From Ligustrum vulgare (Eukaryota; Streptophyta; Magnoliopsida; Lamiales; Oleaceae), in assembly GCA_963555705.1 (NCBI GenBank), contig OY743177.1, forward strand, positions 56,626,096-56,690,095: a stretch of 64,000 nucleotides of DNA, written 5' to 3'. Positions within the stretch are counted from its first letter, which is position 1. Every line of letters begins with the position of its first letter. A program made the translations under genes and the position numbers. The notes below the pieces were generated by a model. The model was not told the origin of the DNA and did not search any database. It saw only the letters and a program-made list of their open reading frames with translations. Shown here piece after piece: positions 45,796-63,955 of the stretch.

Positions 45796-47701
45796 CTTTT
45801 TAACATTCTCTATCTTGCTACAAACTTGAGTGCACCAATAGTGAATTTGAGCAATCAATTTAATATCATCTTACTCCCACACACCTGAAAAATAAGTTAT
45901 GGCTTTATTATTATATATGAGGAAATGGTTGATAAAAAATATTTATTCAGACTTTATTTACCTGTGACATATCTCAAATAAAAATATCGTTTCCACGAAA
46001 ATTGCTATTAAGTATTGAAATCGTTAATTCTACCTTATTTGAACAATGGAAAATGTTTTTAAGAATATTAAACTAAGAATTATACTATAAACTAAAATAT
46101 GGAATTACTTTGTTTTTAAATCGATTTTGAAAGTGTTGGGATTCACAATCTTACCTAACCAATTAAATTAACACAACTCCAGTTTTATTTCCTAATAATA
46201 CATTCAGTTGAATTTACCCATGTATATTGAGACTCCTCTCTCGAGTTTAAATTAATTTTACATAATTAAGTCAACAATGTATCTCTCCAGATGGTTAAAA
46301 TTATTTCTTAACTAAGTGCATGAAATACAAGAACTCATATAAAGACTGCAGTAATAATAAAAGTATATCTCTATGACTACTTTTATTTAATTGCATGATT
46401 TTATTCCTAAATTTAGATTGTTAACTCACTTTTTGAATTATGAAAACAACCCACAATATCAATGAATTAATGAACAATTAATTCACATTAATTCATGTAT
46501 TAAATACAAAATAAAATCAACACATGCAATCAATAATTAAAACTATGAAGTTTGGAAATAAAATAATTAAATTAGGCTACATTGTTCATCCTAACATGAG
46601 AATTTAGTTGCACATCGTAATTAAATAATATAAATGATAAATAGTTACGTTCATTGAAAATAATAAAGAGAAAAATAAAATCTTGAATTTGATGTAGATC
46701 TTGATATGTACCACCTCTTTCTCTCAATTATTATGTTGAATGTGGTTTCTAACCTCGCTCCACTCCTTTGCTGTCCATGTAGTCTCATATGATCTCAATT
46801 ATTATCTTGTAGTTCGAGTCAACTAATGAATATAAACAATTTTGTCCTCAAACTTTGAATTTCTTATATTTTCAGCTGTTTTCGTTCATTTCTTTCAATT
46901 TACTCCTCTTTTATCCTCAATTGACTTCATCAATTTTCAATGTATACAATTTAGCTACAATTGTCATCTAATTGACCTTTATTCCCTTCATATATTTTAT
47001 TTTCTCGACTTTGAGATAATTTCTGAAATAATAATAAATAACAACGAAATCAATTGCATTTATTCTAAAACGAAATTATAATATCCTAATTTTAGCACGT
47101 GGAAATACACTTCTCACGTGTCACTACGAGGAATTGGAGAAAATGGATTGGAGTGGGATATGATGAATGTTGGTTAGCTTGCAACACATTGTGATGGTCA
47201 TGGTCAAGGGTAGGGGAGGTGTAGAAAGTTGTGAGAGATGAGGTTGTTATGGAAGGCGTGGGTGCATTTAATAAGATGAATATTATAAATCGCATCTTGT
47301 CGGGTCGTCTTGTCGGGTCGTAATATATATATATATATATAAATGAAGAACAATTTTGTTAATAAACAAACAAATTTGATACCCCTAAACATTCCTCCCA
47401 CACAAATGTTTATTTGTTTCCTCCCATATTTTGACACTTGACTTGAGAAATCCAATAATACAATCAGAATTAGCCGGAACACCACCACCTTTGCGTTCTT
47501 GTTTTCTTCCCACAGCTTATACATATACATACATAATTAAAAACCACCAATTCCTCTCTTTCTCTCTCATCAAAACGCTAATGTTCACCACGTTATCTAT
47601 ACCGCTACAACCCCCCGGAATTCCGACATTTCTTGTCGTTCTTGCCGGAGTTTGACTCACGAACAAAGAATAACAATCAGTTTTCACGACTCAGATTGAC
47701 C
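45796..47701. other. Intergenic DNA and 5' region of the DUF810 gene
   Basis: AT-rich, no gene. A (TA)n run lies at about 47322-47341, next to a duplicated cttgtcgggtcgt (47296-47321). The CT-rich tcctctctttctctctc just before the coding region looks like a plant 5' UTR. Confidence 0.4.
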
Positions 47702-50700
47702 ATGACCCAGCCGGAGCAAGCTATAGACCTTCCAACGCCATTCGGCATAATCGATGGCCTCGACAGGGACGACTTCCGGGAGGCTGCATATGAAATATTC
47801 TTCACAGCGTGCCGGTCATCGCCGGGGTTCGGTGGTAGGAGCAATATTTCGTATTACAACCCTTCCGATGATAGCGAAAGTGGGTCGGGACCCGGGTCGC
47901 CGAGCTCGAAGAAGCCGCCGGGGGTGGGAATGGTGGTGACCAGCCGGGTTAAGATGGCGTTGGGATTGAAGATGTTGAGAAGGTCTCCGTCGCGTCGGGC
48001 TAGCTCGTGTGGGTCGAACCCGTCATCTCCTAGTAGTGGTGGAAATGGATTGAGCCCCAGAATGTCGTCCACGGTGTCCCCGCCGGCGCGGATGAAGCGG
48101 CCGATGACGGCAGCGGAGATAATGAGGCAGCAAATGAGGGTGACGGAGCAGAGTGATAACAGGCTACGTAAAACTCTCATGAGGACCCTTGTTGGCCAAG
48201 TATGTTGTTATGAGCATATATTTTCAGAATCAATATACTGCCCGGTATGCCATCCCTTACATGGGAGTGGGGTCGCTAATTAATACATGAGGCCTCATAT
48301 AGACATAGGATTATTCATATTTTTGTACATTTTTTATATATTTTTTTATGTTTTTTACATTTCTTCATTTGTTATTGTTTGGTACAATTCGTGCATTTCC
48401 ATTGCATTTTTCATAGTTCCTACATTTTCGTACATTTTGTACTTTCATTCAATACATTTTTCACAGTTCTTGTCTGTTTGATGCATTTTTGTAACAATAA
48501 TTCCAGGAGACATTTTTTGCTACATTTTTAAGTAACATTTTGAGATGACGTGAGATAAAATTTAAATGTAGATTTCTCACTAAACAAAATCGAAATATAG
48601 GTCACAATTGCCATTTGAGTAACCGGGAATGGAAGGAAAAGCATAAGAAGTGTTGGATGATTAGGGATTGTAAGTTACTAAAGATGCAGTTGGCATGTTT
48701 TTGATACGTGTGATTGATCTATACCAAACATGATTATGGAAGAACAAAGTTGAAATTTTGTTTACTTTAAAATGTAGTAGTGTTTAGTGTTTAGTACTCT
48801 GTGTCAAACATGCTCAATCTGTGTTTCAGCAATTCTATAGATGACATGGTTTATTTTACCAGATGGGAAGGCGCGCGGAGACGATAATCCTTCCTCTAGA
48901 GCTACTACGCCATTTGAAACCGTCCGAGTTCAACAATTCTCACGAGTACCATATTTGGCAAAAGCGACAACTTAAAATCTTGGAGGCCGGACTTCTTCTT
49001 CACCCCTGTATTCCAGTCGAGAAGTCTAATTCATTTGCCATGAACTTCCGAGACATTATTCAGGATTCCGAGACGAAGGCAATCGACACTGGAAAAAACT
49101 CTGAGAGCATGAAAATGCTTTGCAGCTGCATCATGTCCTTAGCTTGGCGAAGCCTCGATGGTTCTCCTACCGATGTTTGCCATTGGGCTGATGGATACTC
49201 TCTTAACGTTCATATTTACATTTCTCTACTGTATTCGGTTTTTGACTTGAAAGACGAGACATTAGTCCTAGATGGGATTGATGAGCTTCTCGAGCTTATG
49301 AAAAAGACGTGGTCGACGTTGGGAATTAATAGATCTATACACAACTTGTGTTTCACTTGGGTGTTGTTCGAGCAATATGTCATGACGGGAGAAGTGGAGC
49401 CTGATCTTCTTGGTGCGTCGCTTGCTATGTTGACAGAAGTAGCGAACGATGCTAAGAAAGCGGATAGAGAGCCTATATATGTCAAGATGCTGGGATCTGT
49501 TTTGATCGCGATGAAAAGATGGTCCGAGAAGAGATTGCTCGATTACCATGGAAATTTCGATAGGGGAACAGTTGGACTAATGGAAAACATGCTACCTTTA
49601 GTATTCTCGGCTACAAAGATACTAGAAGAAGATGTCCCAAGCTATGTTTCAACATCCCAAGGACACGCAGAAGTGACTGATGATCCAGCTGGGAATCGGG
49701 TGGATTACTATATTCGATCATCATTGAGAAATGCATTCGCAAAGGTAATTTTCCGCACGCTGCCTTTATTCTATGTCTAATCATTATAAATGTGAGAAAT
49801 TCTTCTTTAGTTGTTGATTCTAATGTCCTAAAAGATGCTGGAAGAACACAATGTGAACGGTACGAGTCTTGAAGTTCAAGAAGCGAGCGAGATGCTAGTT
49901 AAATTGACTGAAGAAACCGAAGAATTGGCTGCGAAGGAGAAGGAAATTTTTAGTCCGGTTTTCAAGAAATGGCATCCGATTCCATCTGGAGTAGCAGCCG
50001 TAACCCTGCATACGTGCTGTGGAACTCTGTTGAAACAATACTTAACCGGCACATCCTCACTCACGAAGAGAACAATCACGGTATTGGAGAGTGCTGGGAA
50101 ACTCGAAAAGGTGTTGGTCCAAGCGGTGGTCGAGGACTCTGTCGAGTGTGAAGACGGAGGAAAGGCGATTGTCAGAGAGATGGTTCCATATGAAGTTGAT
50201 TCAATTATAATGAACCTCTTGAAGCAATGGATTCAAGAAAAGCTTAAGAAAGGAACAGAACTTCTCCAAAAAGCAAAGGAGACAGAAGTAAGTAACTTAT
50301 GATTTGTTAATTTTCATTGAACCGAAGAATAACTTCGAAAACTTTCCTCGTAGACATGGAATCCTAAGTCCAAAACCGATCCATACGCAAATTCCGCGAT
50401 AGACCTGATCAAGTTTGCCAAGGAAGCTGTGGAGAACTTCTTCGAAATCCCAGTGAACATATCAGAAAATTTAGTTTATGACCTTGCTGATGGCTTGGAG
50501 CATCTCTTTAGAGATTACATTACATTTGTTGCATCATGTGGTAAGTATAACTTGTAACTTGAAGTCAAGATTTATGAGTCGAATTCTCCCATTCTTAAAC
50601 TTGTTCGATCTTTCGCTTCTTTTTCAGGATCGAAACAGAGCTATCTTCCAACACTTCCTCCTCTAACGCGATGCAGTGGGGACTCCAAGTTTCTAAAGCT

Positions 50701-51580
50701 GTGGAAAAGAGCTGCATGCAGTGTTGGAGTAGAGCATCCAATGCAAAATATGATAGACGAGGGCAAAAATCGCCCTTCAACGAGCCGGGGAACTCAACGC
50801 CTTTACATTAGGATTAACACATTGCATTACTTTCTCTCGCAGCTTCACTTTCTTGACAAAACTTTATCTCTGTCTCAGAAGATCAATCCATGCAATCAAT
50901 TCAGCAACAGAAAACTTGGGAGTTCCTATTTTGAACATAGCCGATCAGCCATACAAATAGCATCTCAACATGTATCAGAAGTTGCTGCCAATCGGTTGAT
51001 ATTCCTCGATTCGAAGTCCGTATTGTACGGAAGTTTATACGTCGGCGAAGTAATGAATGCACGAATTACACCAGCATTGAAAACTCTAAAGCAGAATCTT
51101 ACTCTGCTGTGTGTGATTGTTACTGATAGTGCTCAACCAATTGCTCTAAAAGAAGTAATGAAGGCTTCTTTTGAAGCCTATCTTATGGTTTTACTAGCCG
51201 GGGGTTGCTCAAGAACATATTTGAGGTCGGATCATCCGATGATTGAGGAAGATTTCGACCAATTAAAGCGCTTATTTTGTACGTGCGGAGAAGGGTTGAT
51301 CGCGGAGGATGTTGTTGAAAAGGAATCCGAGATAGTCGAAGGGGTGGTGTCGTTGATGACTGAGTCGACCGAGCAATTAGTCGAAGATTTCAGCATCGCG
51401 GGTTGTGAATCCAGTGGGATTGGTGCTGTTGGTGTAGGGCAGAAGCTGCCAATGCCACCAGCGAACGGGCCATGGAATCGATCCGACCCTAATACCATAT
51501 TGAGGGTTCTGTGTCATAGGAATGATAAAGTTGCTAATAACTTCCTGAAGAAAACATTCCACTTAGCAAGGAGAATGTGA
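47702..51580 (+). CDS. DUF810 / protein UNC-13 homolog (PATROL1 family)
   Basis: Five exons: 47702-48199, 48863-49744, 49835-50287, 50354-50540, 50628-51580; 990 aa. All introns are GT-AG and the frame is continuous. The start ATG gives MTQPEQAIDLPTPFG, like the DLPSPLG start of Arabidopsis members. Residues 20-150 hold the FREAAYEIFFTACRSSPGFG motif and a Ser/Gly/Pro-rich linker, then RPMTAAEIMRQQMRVTEQSD. From about 167 comes the helical MUN-like region: LPLELLRHLKPSEF, LEAGLLLHP, HNLCFTWVLFEQYV, YYIRSSLRNAFAK, FSPVFKKWHPIPSGVA, VEDSVECEDGGKAIVREM, and, near the C-terminus, LLAGGCSRTYLRSDHPMIEE, LPMPPANGPWNRSDPNTIL, VLCHRNDKVANNFLKKTF. PATROL1 moves the plasma-membrane proton pump and affects stomata; that this paralog does the same is inference. 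No damage seen. Confidence 0.93.
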
Positions 51581-52127
51581 TGAGACTGCCAAGATATAGA
51601 TGGAAATTGGGAGTGCATTTGTTCTTCATTTTTCTTGTACCTAAGGCAATATTTGTTATAATTGGCGTTACATGAAAATCAGAAATTTTCTGTTCTTTGT
51701 ATGACTTGGAAGATCAAAATGTTCAGAAAGATACCTTGAAATGACATATAATGAAGGAATAAATTTGACATTTTCTTGCGGGTCGGGGTGAGCCGGGACT
51801 GACCTCGATGTTTGGCTGGCTCGGTCGGTACTAGGGCTGTCCAGCCCTATCCATTTTACACAACTAGTTAACAATTGCCAGTCCACAACCTTTCACAGAG
51901 TGGAACTCAATCAAACAGGTAACAACTTGTCTCGATCACCAAGAACAAAAACATGACTCGAAAACAGTTTAGATTTGGAGAAAATATAGCGAAAATCATC
52001 GATAATACTGATAATTCTTTCTAGATAAAGTACATAAGGTTTTAATGAATACTTAAAATGAAAATTTTGAAAGAAAAAGAACAGTGTTAAAGAACTTAAT
52101 AATCCTCAGAGGTGAACCAAAAAAATT
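51581..52127. other. Convergent intergenic region
   Basis: Holds the 3' UTRs of the DUF810 gene (plus) and of OVA1 (minus). A short GC-richer stretch with gtcggggtgagccgggac lies at 51780-51840, of unknown origin. Confidence 0.4.
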
Positions 52128-58527
<6,400 letters not shown>

Positions 58528-58897
58528 TAGGGATAACAATGGGGCAGGGTGTCACACGAAAAATAAATAAACTCAAACCCGTTCCGCAACCTACGAATTT
58601 CGGGACAGGACAGGTAGGGCTTGGGATGGCACTTCCGCCTTGTTTAGTGTGTGTGTGTGTGTATTCTTTTTTTATTCATTTTCTTATAATATTTTGTTCA
58701 GATAATTATTCGGATCAGGGCAAATTCGCGACACGGTGGCCAAAACCCGCCCCGCGAATCACTCAAATTTTTCCATCCCTTTCCATATCTGCCCCCGCGG
58801 ATTGGTAGGACAAGTTTTTTTTTTTTTTTCTCCCATTAGGGTCGTTTACTTGTCGATCATTGAGTTTGAGACGGTTTGAGTTTTTTTGTCATCTCTA
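58528..58897. mobile_element. hAT-like MITE with TAGGGATAACAA end
   Basis: Left TAGGGATAACAATGGGGC; the right end in reverse is TAGAGATGACAAAAAAAC. GC-rich subterminal stretches (gggacaggacaggtaggg; cccgccccgcgaatc) face each other as in the element at 4494. No matching 8-bp flanks found, so the limits are tentative. Confidence 0.45.
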
Positions 58898-59169
58898 AAC
58901 CTATTTTATGTATTAATAATAAATAGAAATGTTTAGAAAATCAGATCGAATCGATCGATTCAACTGGAGAAATCTAGGAATCGATAAAATATCGACCAGA
59001 ATCTTTTACAAAATCGACAGTTAAAAAATCTCACTAAACAGAAAATTTGATTAGATTCGACCTCTTGACCGTTTCAATTTTTCGAGTCAATTACAAATCT
59101 AATTTTTTGAGCATTGATAAATAGTAAAATTGATACAAGTTTTGGAAGGAAATTAGGTTAAACCTTCTA

Positions 59170-59175
59170 TTACAA

Positions 59176-59216
<41 letters not shown>

Positions 59217-59508
59217 GAAGTATGCATATCATATGTAAGTCCCAAATTCTTTTATTTTCACTAATTAAATTCTGTCTGAAATGATAAAGATTTTGATGAG
59301 GGGTTCTTAGTTTAATTGCAAGATCAAGTATTTTATAATCGTGTTCTAAACTTCTGTCTGTAAACCTTACTTCTCCTTTTATTTCTAAAAGCAAATATTC
59401 AAAGTCTAATAAAATTTTTGGAAAACTTTTTTCAATATCTATTTCGTTTGAGTTTGAAGTTGAAGGTCCTGAAGATGAGGGGTTCATAAAATTCTTTTGT
59501 TTTTTCAA
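59170..59508 (-). pseudogene. Possible start of the first viral ORF of a second unit
   Basis: 112 codons after the putative leader: an N-terminal Ser/Asn-rich stretch, then a helical segment (ILLDFEYLLLEIKGEV, LDLAIKLRTPHQN). It ends in an isoleucine run coded by the (AAT)n array, so the real ORF was cut here. Position after promoter and leader fits the first ORF of a caulimovirid; no domain was recognised. Confidence 0.35.
59177..59212. repeat. (AAT)n microsatellite
   Basis: About eleven AAT units; it truncates the 3' end of the ORF at 59508. Confidence 0.92.
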
Positions 59509-59916
59509 ATTGTACTTTAATCCTACTTAGTACTTTCCTTAGCTTTCTGTATATCTTTAAAATATTCTAACAAATCTCTTTTTTTTTTCACCACCTAAGA
59601 CATATCAATTTAAACCTGATTCCTTCCTATAAGGTCACCACTGGCACTCCCTTACAGAATTCCTAAGTTAATTAATTCCCTTTCTCCAGTATTAAAGGAT
59701 TTTCAAAGGCTCACTCCGGGCAACAATTCTCACAATTCTGGGTCACTCAGGATTAACCTAGAAACAATATGGCTTCTAAAAATCAAGTTATGCTTTTATG
59801 ATATGTATAGGATGTAATGAATTATAATTTATCAGATAATTCACAACATATAAACGACTGAAATTAAAAACATGAATACAAAAATGTAAAACAGAAATGA
59901 AGATAATTTTTGGAGA

Positions 59917-59922
59917 TTTATT
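59917..59922 (-). terminator. Polyadenylation signal of the endogenous pararetrovirus
   Basis: AATAAA on the minus strand, about 200 bases downstream of the expected transcription start, the spacing usual for the terminally redundant pararetroviral transcript. Confidence 0.45.
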
Positions 59923-60146
59923 AAAACATCTTAAAGATAATACAACTAAGGATTTCCCTTTCGGGAAGTCCCCTAAAGGATTTAAATAAAACTTAGGAAG
60001 AAAAGTACCTTAGAGGTATTCACAAGTTCTTATTTACTATACAAGGTTTTTTGGATTGAGAATTTTTCTGGATAAGGAGTTTCAAAGGATTTAAGCAAGG
60101 AATACACAGGTTGTAAACTCTTGCCTTTATCAAATGAAAATGTCTT

Positions 60147-60155
60147 CCTTATATA
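60147..60155 (-). promoter_or_regulatory. CaMV 35S-like TATA region
   Basis: On the minus strand CTCTATATAAGGAAGACATT, close to the TATA context of the CaMV 35S promoter (CTCTATATAAGGAAGTTCATT). It lies about 240 bp after the last viral ORF, as in caulimovirids. Transcription would run leftward, toward OVA1. Confidence 0.7.
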
Positions 60156-60397
60156 GAGAAATTCTATAGAGCAAGTTTACAAAAAAGTCCCTAAAGGAAT
60201 CTGGAAAAGTAAAGCCTATCCTAAAAAGTCTTCACGCTTCTTTCTTTTGTCTATTCTTCTTTTACAGCTGTCTGTCCTTTTATGACACGCGTTTTACTGG
60301 GAAACTTCTGATAAAAAAGGATTGTCCAATCTTGGTCCATGACATCTTTCTTTATTAAAGTTTTTTGTCTTCTTGTGTCGGCAGCATTTCTGTTTTT

Positions 60398-60622
60398 CTA
60401 CGTGTTCAAATTATGTTCGGCAATGGAGGAAAATAACATCCCACTGTCTGAATTATTATATCCGTCTCTTTCATGTTCTTCAAAGTCATCACTGTTGCCT
60501 TGGCTAGAATTATTTGGTTCTGGTAAATTTTCTTTTTTAGGGCATTCTTGAATCTCTTTTTCTTTTGTTAATTTGTCTTTTGCGAAAATTCTTTCAAACA
60601 CTTTGTTAATTGCTTCATCCAT
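60398..60622 (-). pseudogene. Small acidic ORF at the end of the viral coding region
   Basis: 74 codons, rich in Glu, Lys, Asn and Ser. Its ATG lies three bases beyond the stop of the preceding ORF. Could be a detached C-terminus of the transactivator-like protein or a short separate ORF. No domain recognised. Confidence 0.35.
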
Positions 60623-60625
60623 TCT

Positions 60626-61408
60626 TTATTTTATATATTTTTCTTTCTTTTTCTTAATAGTTAGTTTATTTTTCCTTCTTGATGGTTCTTCACTGCTTCC
60701 TGTGGATTTCTGAAGTTTCTGAATTTGAGAGAGTAAACGATTAATGGAAATAACACCATCATCTGGGTCTTGAGCGTTTTGGAGAATTTCCTTTCCTTTG
60801 TCTTTACTAATATTTTGACTGGATCCTTCTTGGGCTGGGCTTGTGACTGGTTCTTGCGAATATCTTACTAAGTAATCAAGTTTTCCACTGGGCTGGCCTA
60901 ATGTATCCGATACACACTTATTTTGAGTCTGTGTAAAATTTTCTTGTTGGGCCTGAAAAGTAGGGAAATCAACAGTTCCCTGAGACTGTTGGACTTTTGG
61001 CAAGTCCATAGCCAAAAACTGGCTTGATAAGTCTTTACCAGTTGTCGTTTGAACTGGACTAGCTACTGACTTCTTTGGCTCAGTAGTACCTTTGCTGGAA
61101 CTTAACTTAAGACTAATGATTTCTTTCTCAAGTTCGGTGATTTTCTTTTGTAGAGAGGTTCTTTCTGAAAGGAGGTTCTGGTTGGACTCATTGATTACTC
61201 TAAAATTATTTTGCATACACTCACAATGGCTGCAAAAAATATTCTGGTCTCTGTTTGGTGAAAAATCAAGTGGAGGGTCTTGGTAATTCTCCAGGGATGG
61301 TGAAACATAAAAATTAATCCCTATGTGTTGTCTGGCTGATTCAAGAGCTTCTTGTAGATTTGTAAAACCTTTGTAAAGAGGATCTTTAAAATCTCTAATA
61401 CTATCCAA
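60626..61408 (-). pseudogene. Transactivator/viroplasmin-like ORF, C-terminal part
   Basis: 260 codons. The first 35 residues hold YKGFTNLQEALESAR, resembling the second half of the viroplasmin motif (YKxFxxxxEA). A coiled-coil-like segment (about residues 80-105, with LQKKITELEKEIISLKL) follows, then a long Ser/Gln/Pro/Lys-rich tail. In caulimovirids this protein reinitiates translation on the polycistronic RNA and forms inclusion bodies. The frame is the same as that of the upstream piece (61433-61783) and is split from it by a stop codon at 61433-61435. Confidence 0.55.
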
Positions 61409-61432
61409 AACTTCTAACCATGTATGGAAAGC

Positions 61433-61783
61433 TCATAATTTTTTACCTTTAGTTACCACATAAAACTTAAATCTTGTTCTGGTCTGATTAAAATGTTCTG
61501 ACAATGCGTTCATGGATGCAAGGAAATACTTCTGATCTTTTGGATTTTTGTTGTAAGAAATCCATAAATTATCTAAAATACATTTTTCTTCTTTTGAAAG
61601 TGAAATGTGTGCAAGTGCTTTAAATGAAATATTACTACTAGGAAAACATATAAGTTCTTGTGCACCAAATCTCATACGTTCTTCATAATATGGTCTGTTC
61701 CGGCTAGATGAAGTCTGGAATGATGCTGTAGATGCATAAGAATTCCCTGGAGGAATTCCTGGTCTTGGTGGAGGTCTAGACAT
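61433..61783 (-). pseudogene. Transactivator-like ORF, N-terminal part ending in a stop
   Basis: 116 codons: a Ser/Pro/Arg-rich start (SRPPPRPGIPPGNSYAS), a helical middle, and FYVVTKGKK at the end, the beginning of the viroplasmin motif. The motif is cut at the stop at 61433-61435; its rest lies in the same frame beyond. One nonsense change appears to be the only break between the two parts. Confidence 0.55.
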
Positions 61784-61798
61784 CTGTAAACAGTAGAT

Positions 61799-62083
61799 TT
61801 AAAATGAGTCAAGATTTAAAAAATTCTTCCTTTCTACCATCCTACTTAAGATGTCTGCTGCTTTATTATATACTCCTTTGATGTGCTCAAATTCTATATT
61901 TATTCCAGTGTTTGTAATTCTATCAATAAAATTTAACCATCTCCTTCTACTAATCTTTTTTGAATCTAACTTGAGTTTATTATAAAAAGAAACTATTGCA
62001 ACACAATCTGTTCTTATCATTATTTCTTTTTTAGATATGATGAATAATTCAAAGCTATCTAAAGCATAATTTACAGCTAACAA
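61799..62083 (-). pseudogene. Pararetroviral RNase H, C-terminal part
   Basis: A frame of 94 codons with LAVNYALDSFELF, IRTDCVAIVSFYNK (the D in TDC is a catalytic position), RRRWLNFID and FEHIKGVYNKAADILSR, the final HxxGxxNxxAD-like block of caulimovirid RNase H. A stop precedes it; the N-terminal RNase H part is scattered between 62090 and 62330. Confidence 0.8.
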
Positions 62084-62538
62084 TTATGCATCTATGCCAC
62101 TTGAGTTTCCTTTTTCCTTATAACTACCACTATTATATCTACAGATTCTTTCAGTATTTTTTTCTGCATATTTGTTGGGTTTACAATTCAAAATAGCTCA
62201 ACATCCTAATATGCTTCCATCTGTTTCTATAATTAAGTAATCTGTATCTAATGGCATTGCTAACTTTGGTAAATTTCTTATTTTATTTTTGATTTCTTGG
62301 ACTAATTTTTATCTTCTTGATTAAAAAATCTTTATCCTGTTGGTGAAGTTTTTAAATATAAAGGTCCTGCAATTTTTCTCAAATCCTTAATAAATGGTCT
62401 TGCATAGTTTACTAATCCTAAAAAATTTTGGATTTGTTTTAAATCTTCAAGTTTTTCTGGAAATTCTAAAGCTTTCTGAGCTATATGTGGTTGCAATTTA
62501 ATTTCTCCCTGCCCTATATTTACTCCTAAAAAATCTAT

Positions 62539-63217
62539 TTATTCTTTGAATAAAACCATTTTCTTTTTGCTAATAATTAATCCATGTTTAATAAATTCAG
62601 AAAAAACAATCTGCAAATGTCCTCTATGTTCCCTTCTGTTTTTGCTGAAAACTAAAATATCATCTATGTATGCTACTATGAATTTACTATGTTTATTAAA
62701 TATACTTTCCATTTTTCTTTGGAAAATACTTGGTGCATTTTTAAACCCAAATGACATTACTAACCATTCATAATGTCCTTCTGGGCAAGTGAATGTTGTC
62801 CATTTTATACTGTCTGGGTGTATTTTGATTTTCCAAAATCCCGATTTTAAATCAAACTGACTGAAAATCTTACAGTCTTGTATTTTGTTTATTAATACTG
62901 TCTTATCTGGTATTTTATAAGCATCATCTATGGTTTTATCATTTAGCCTTTTGTAATTTATAACCATTCTACTTTTTCCTGACTATTTCTGAATGTTTTC
63001 TAACTATAAAGGCTGTTGATTTATGTGGACTATCAGATTTTCTAATTACTCCTAACTTTAATAATTCTTCTATGTGCATTTTGAAATCTTCTAAGTCTAG
63101 ATTAGTGGCTTCAATATTTTTTGTTCTAATAATGTATTCTGGGTTTTTAATTTTTAGTTCACAAAAAACTTTATCTTTTTTCCAATATTTTAAAACATTT
63201 TCTCCTAATATTTTCAT
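62539..63217 (-). pseudogene. Pararetroviral reverse transcriptase, frame broken
   Basis: Two frames, 62969-63217 and 62539-62967, separated by a one-base frame change. The first holds HIEELLKLGVIRKSDSPHKS. The second holds VINYKRLNDKT, FSQFDLKSGFWKIKI, FTCPEGHYEWLVMSFGFKNA, PSIFQRKMESIF and the catalytic YIDDILVFS (YIDD codons at 62659-62670). Identity to caulimovirid RT is obvious. The 62340-62540 stretch continues it with stops. Confidence 0.88.
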
Positions 63218-63535
63218 CGTTTCTAATTTACTAATTAAATTTTCTATTTCTTGTTCTGTGATTAATGTATTATAAATTTTTTCATTATCAATAAGTTCTA
63301 CTGGTCCAAAGTTTTGTTCTTCTATTTCATCTTCTAAAAGCTTTTCTGTTTCTATTTCATCTTTTAGTGGTTCTTTTTCAATAAATTGACATTCTCTTTC
63401 TTTATTACAGGGGCAAATTTTTTCTTAGGGCTTCCACCACGCTTCTCAGCGCACTCTGATGGGTAATGTATGGTTTGTGTAGGGGTGAATAATGTATGTT
63501 TTTGGAAATGTATAAAATATTTTGTAATTGTAACA

Positions 63536-63955
63536 CTACCATTGTCTTTTAATAAAAAACTTAAATCCTATAATGAAATCTGTTTCTTTTAAATTTAAAG
63601 GTCTAATCCATGTAGAATCTCTAGGTAATGTATATTTTATACTTAACCCACAATTAGTTTCAAAACTAATTTTACTATTTGGTCTTAATAATTCTGTGTA
63701 TGTGTATAAATCTCCATCCATTTGTTGTGCATCTATTGGATTCTTGGATTCTACTATGTATTTTTCTGGAATTAATTTTTTATTTATTATGCAATTACTA
63801 CATTCTGAGTCTATTAACCCTAAACACTTAATAATGTAGTCTCCTATTCTTATTTGACATTTTACCTTAATGTTTTTAAGTTTTTCTGAGTTACACACTA
63901 CCTGAATATAATTTGTTTGTAAACATTTTGAATTTTGTTCTGGTTCTTCAATCAT
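63536..63955 (-). pseudogene. Pararetroviral aspartic protease
   Basis: 139 codons, with GLIDSECSNCIINKKLIP in place of the usual DTGxxxCII active-site loop: the glycine of the triad is glutamate. RPLNLKETDFIIGFKF matches the FIIGxxF end of caulimovirid proteases. The reading frame is broken between it and the reverse transcriptase (63218-63535). Confidence 0.75.

Noticed and set aside
47204..47530. 108-codon minus-strand frame upstream of the DUF810 gene
   Set aside because: Contains a run coded by the (TA)n microsatellite; no family resemblance.
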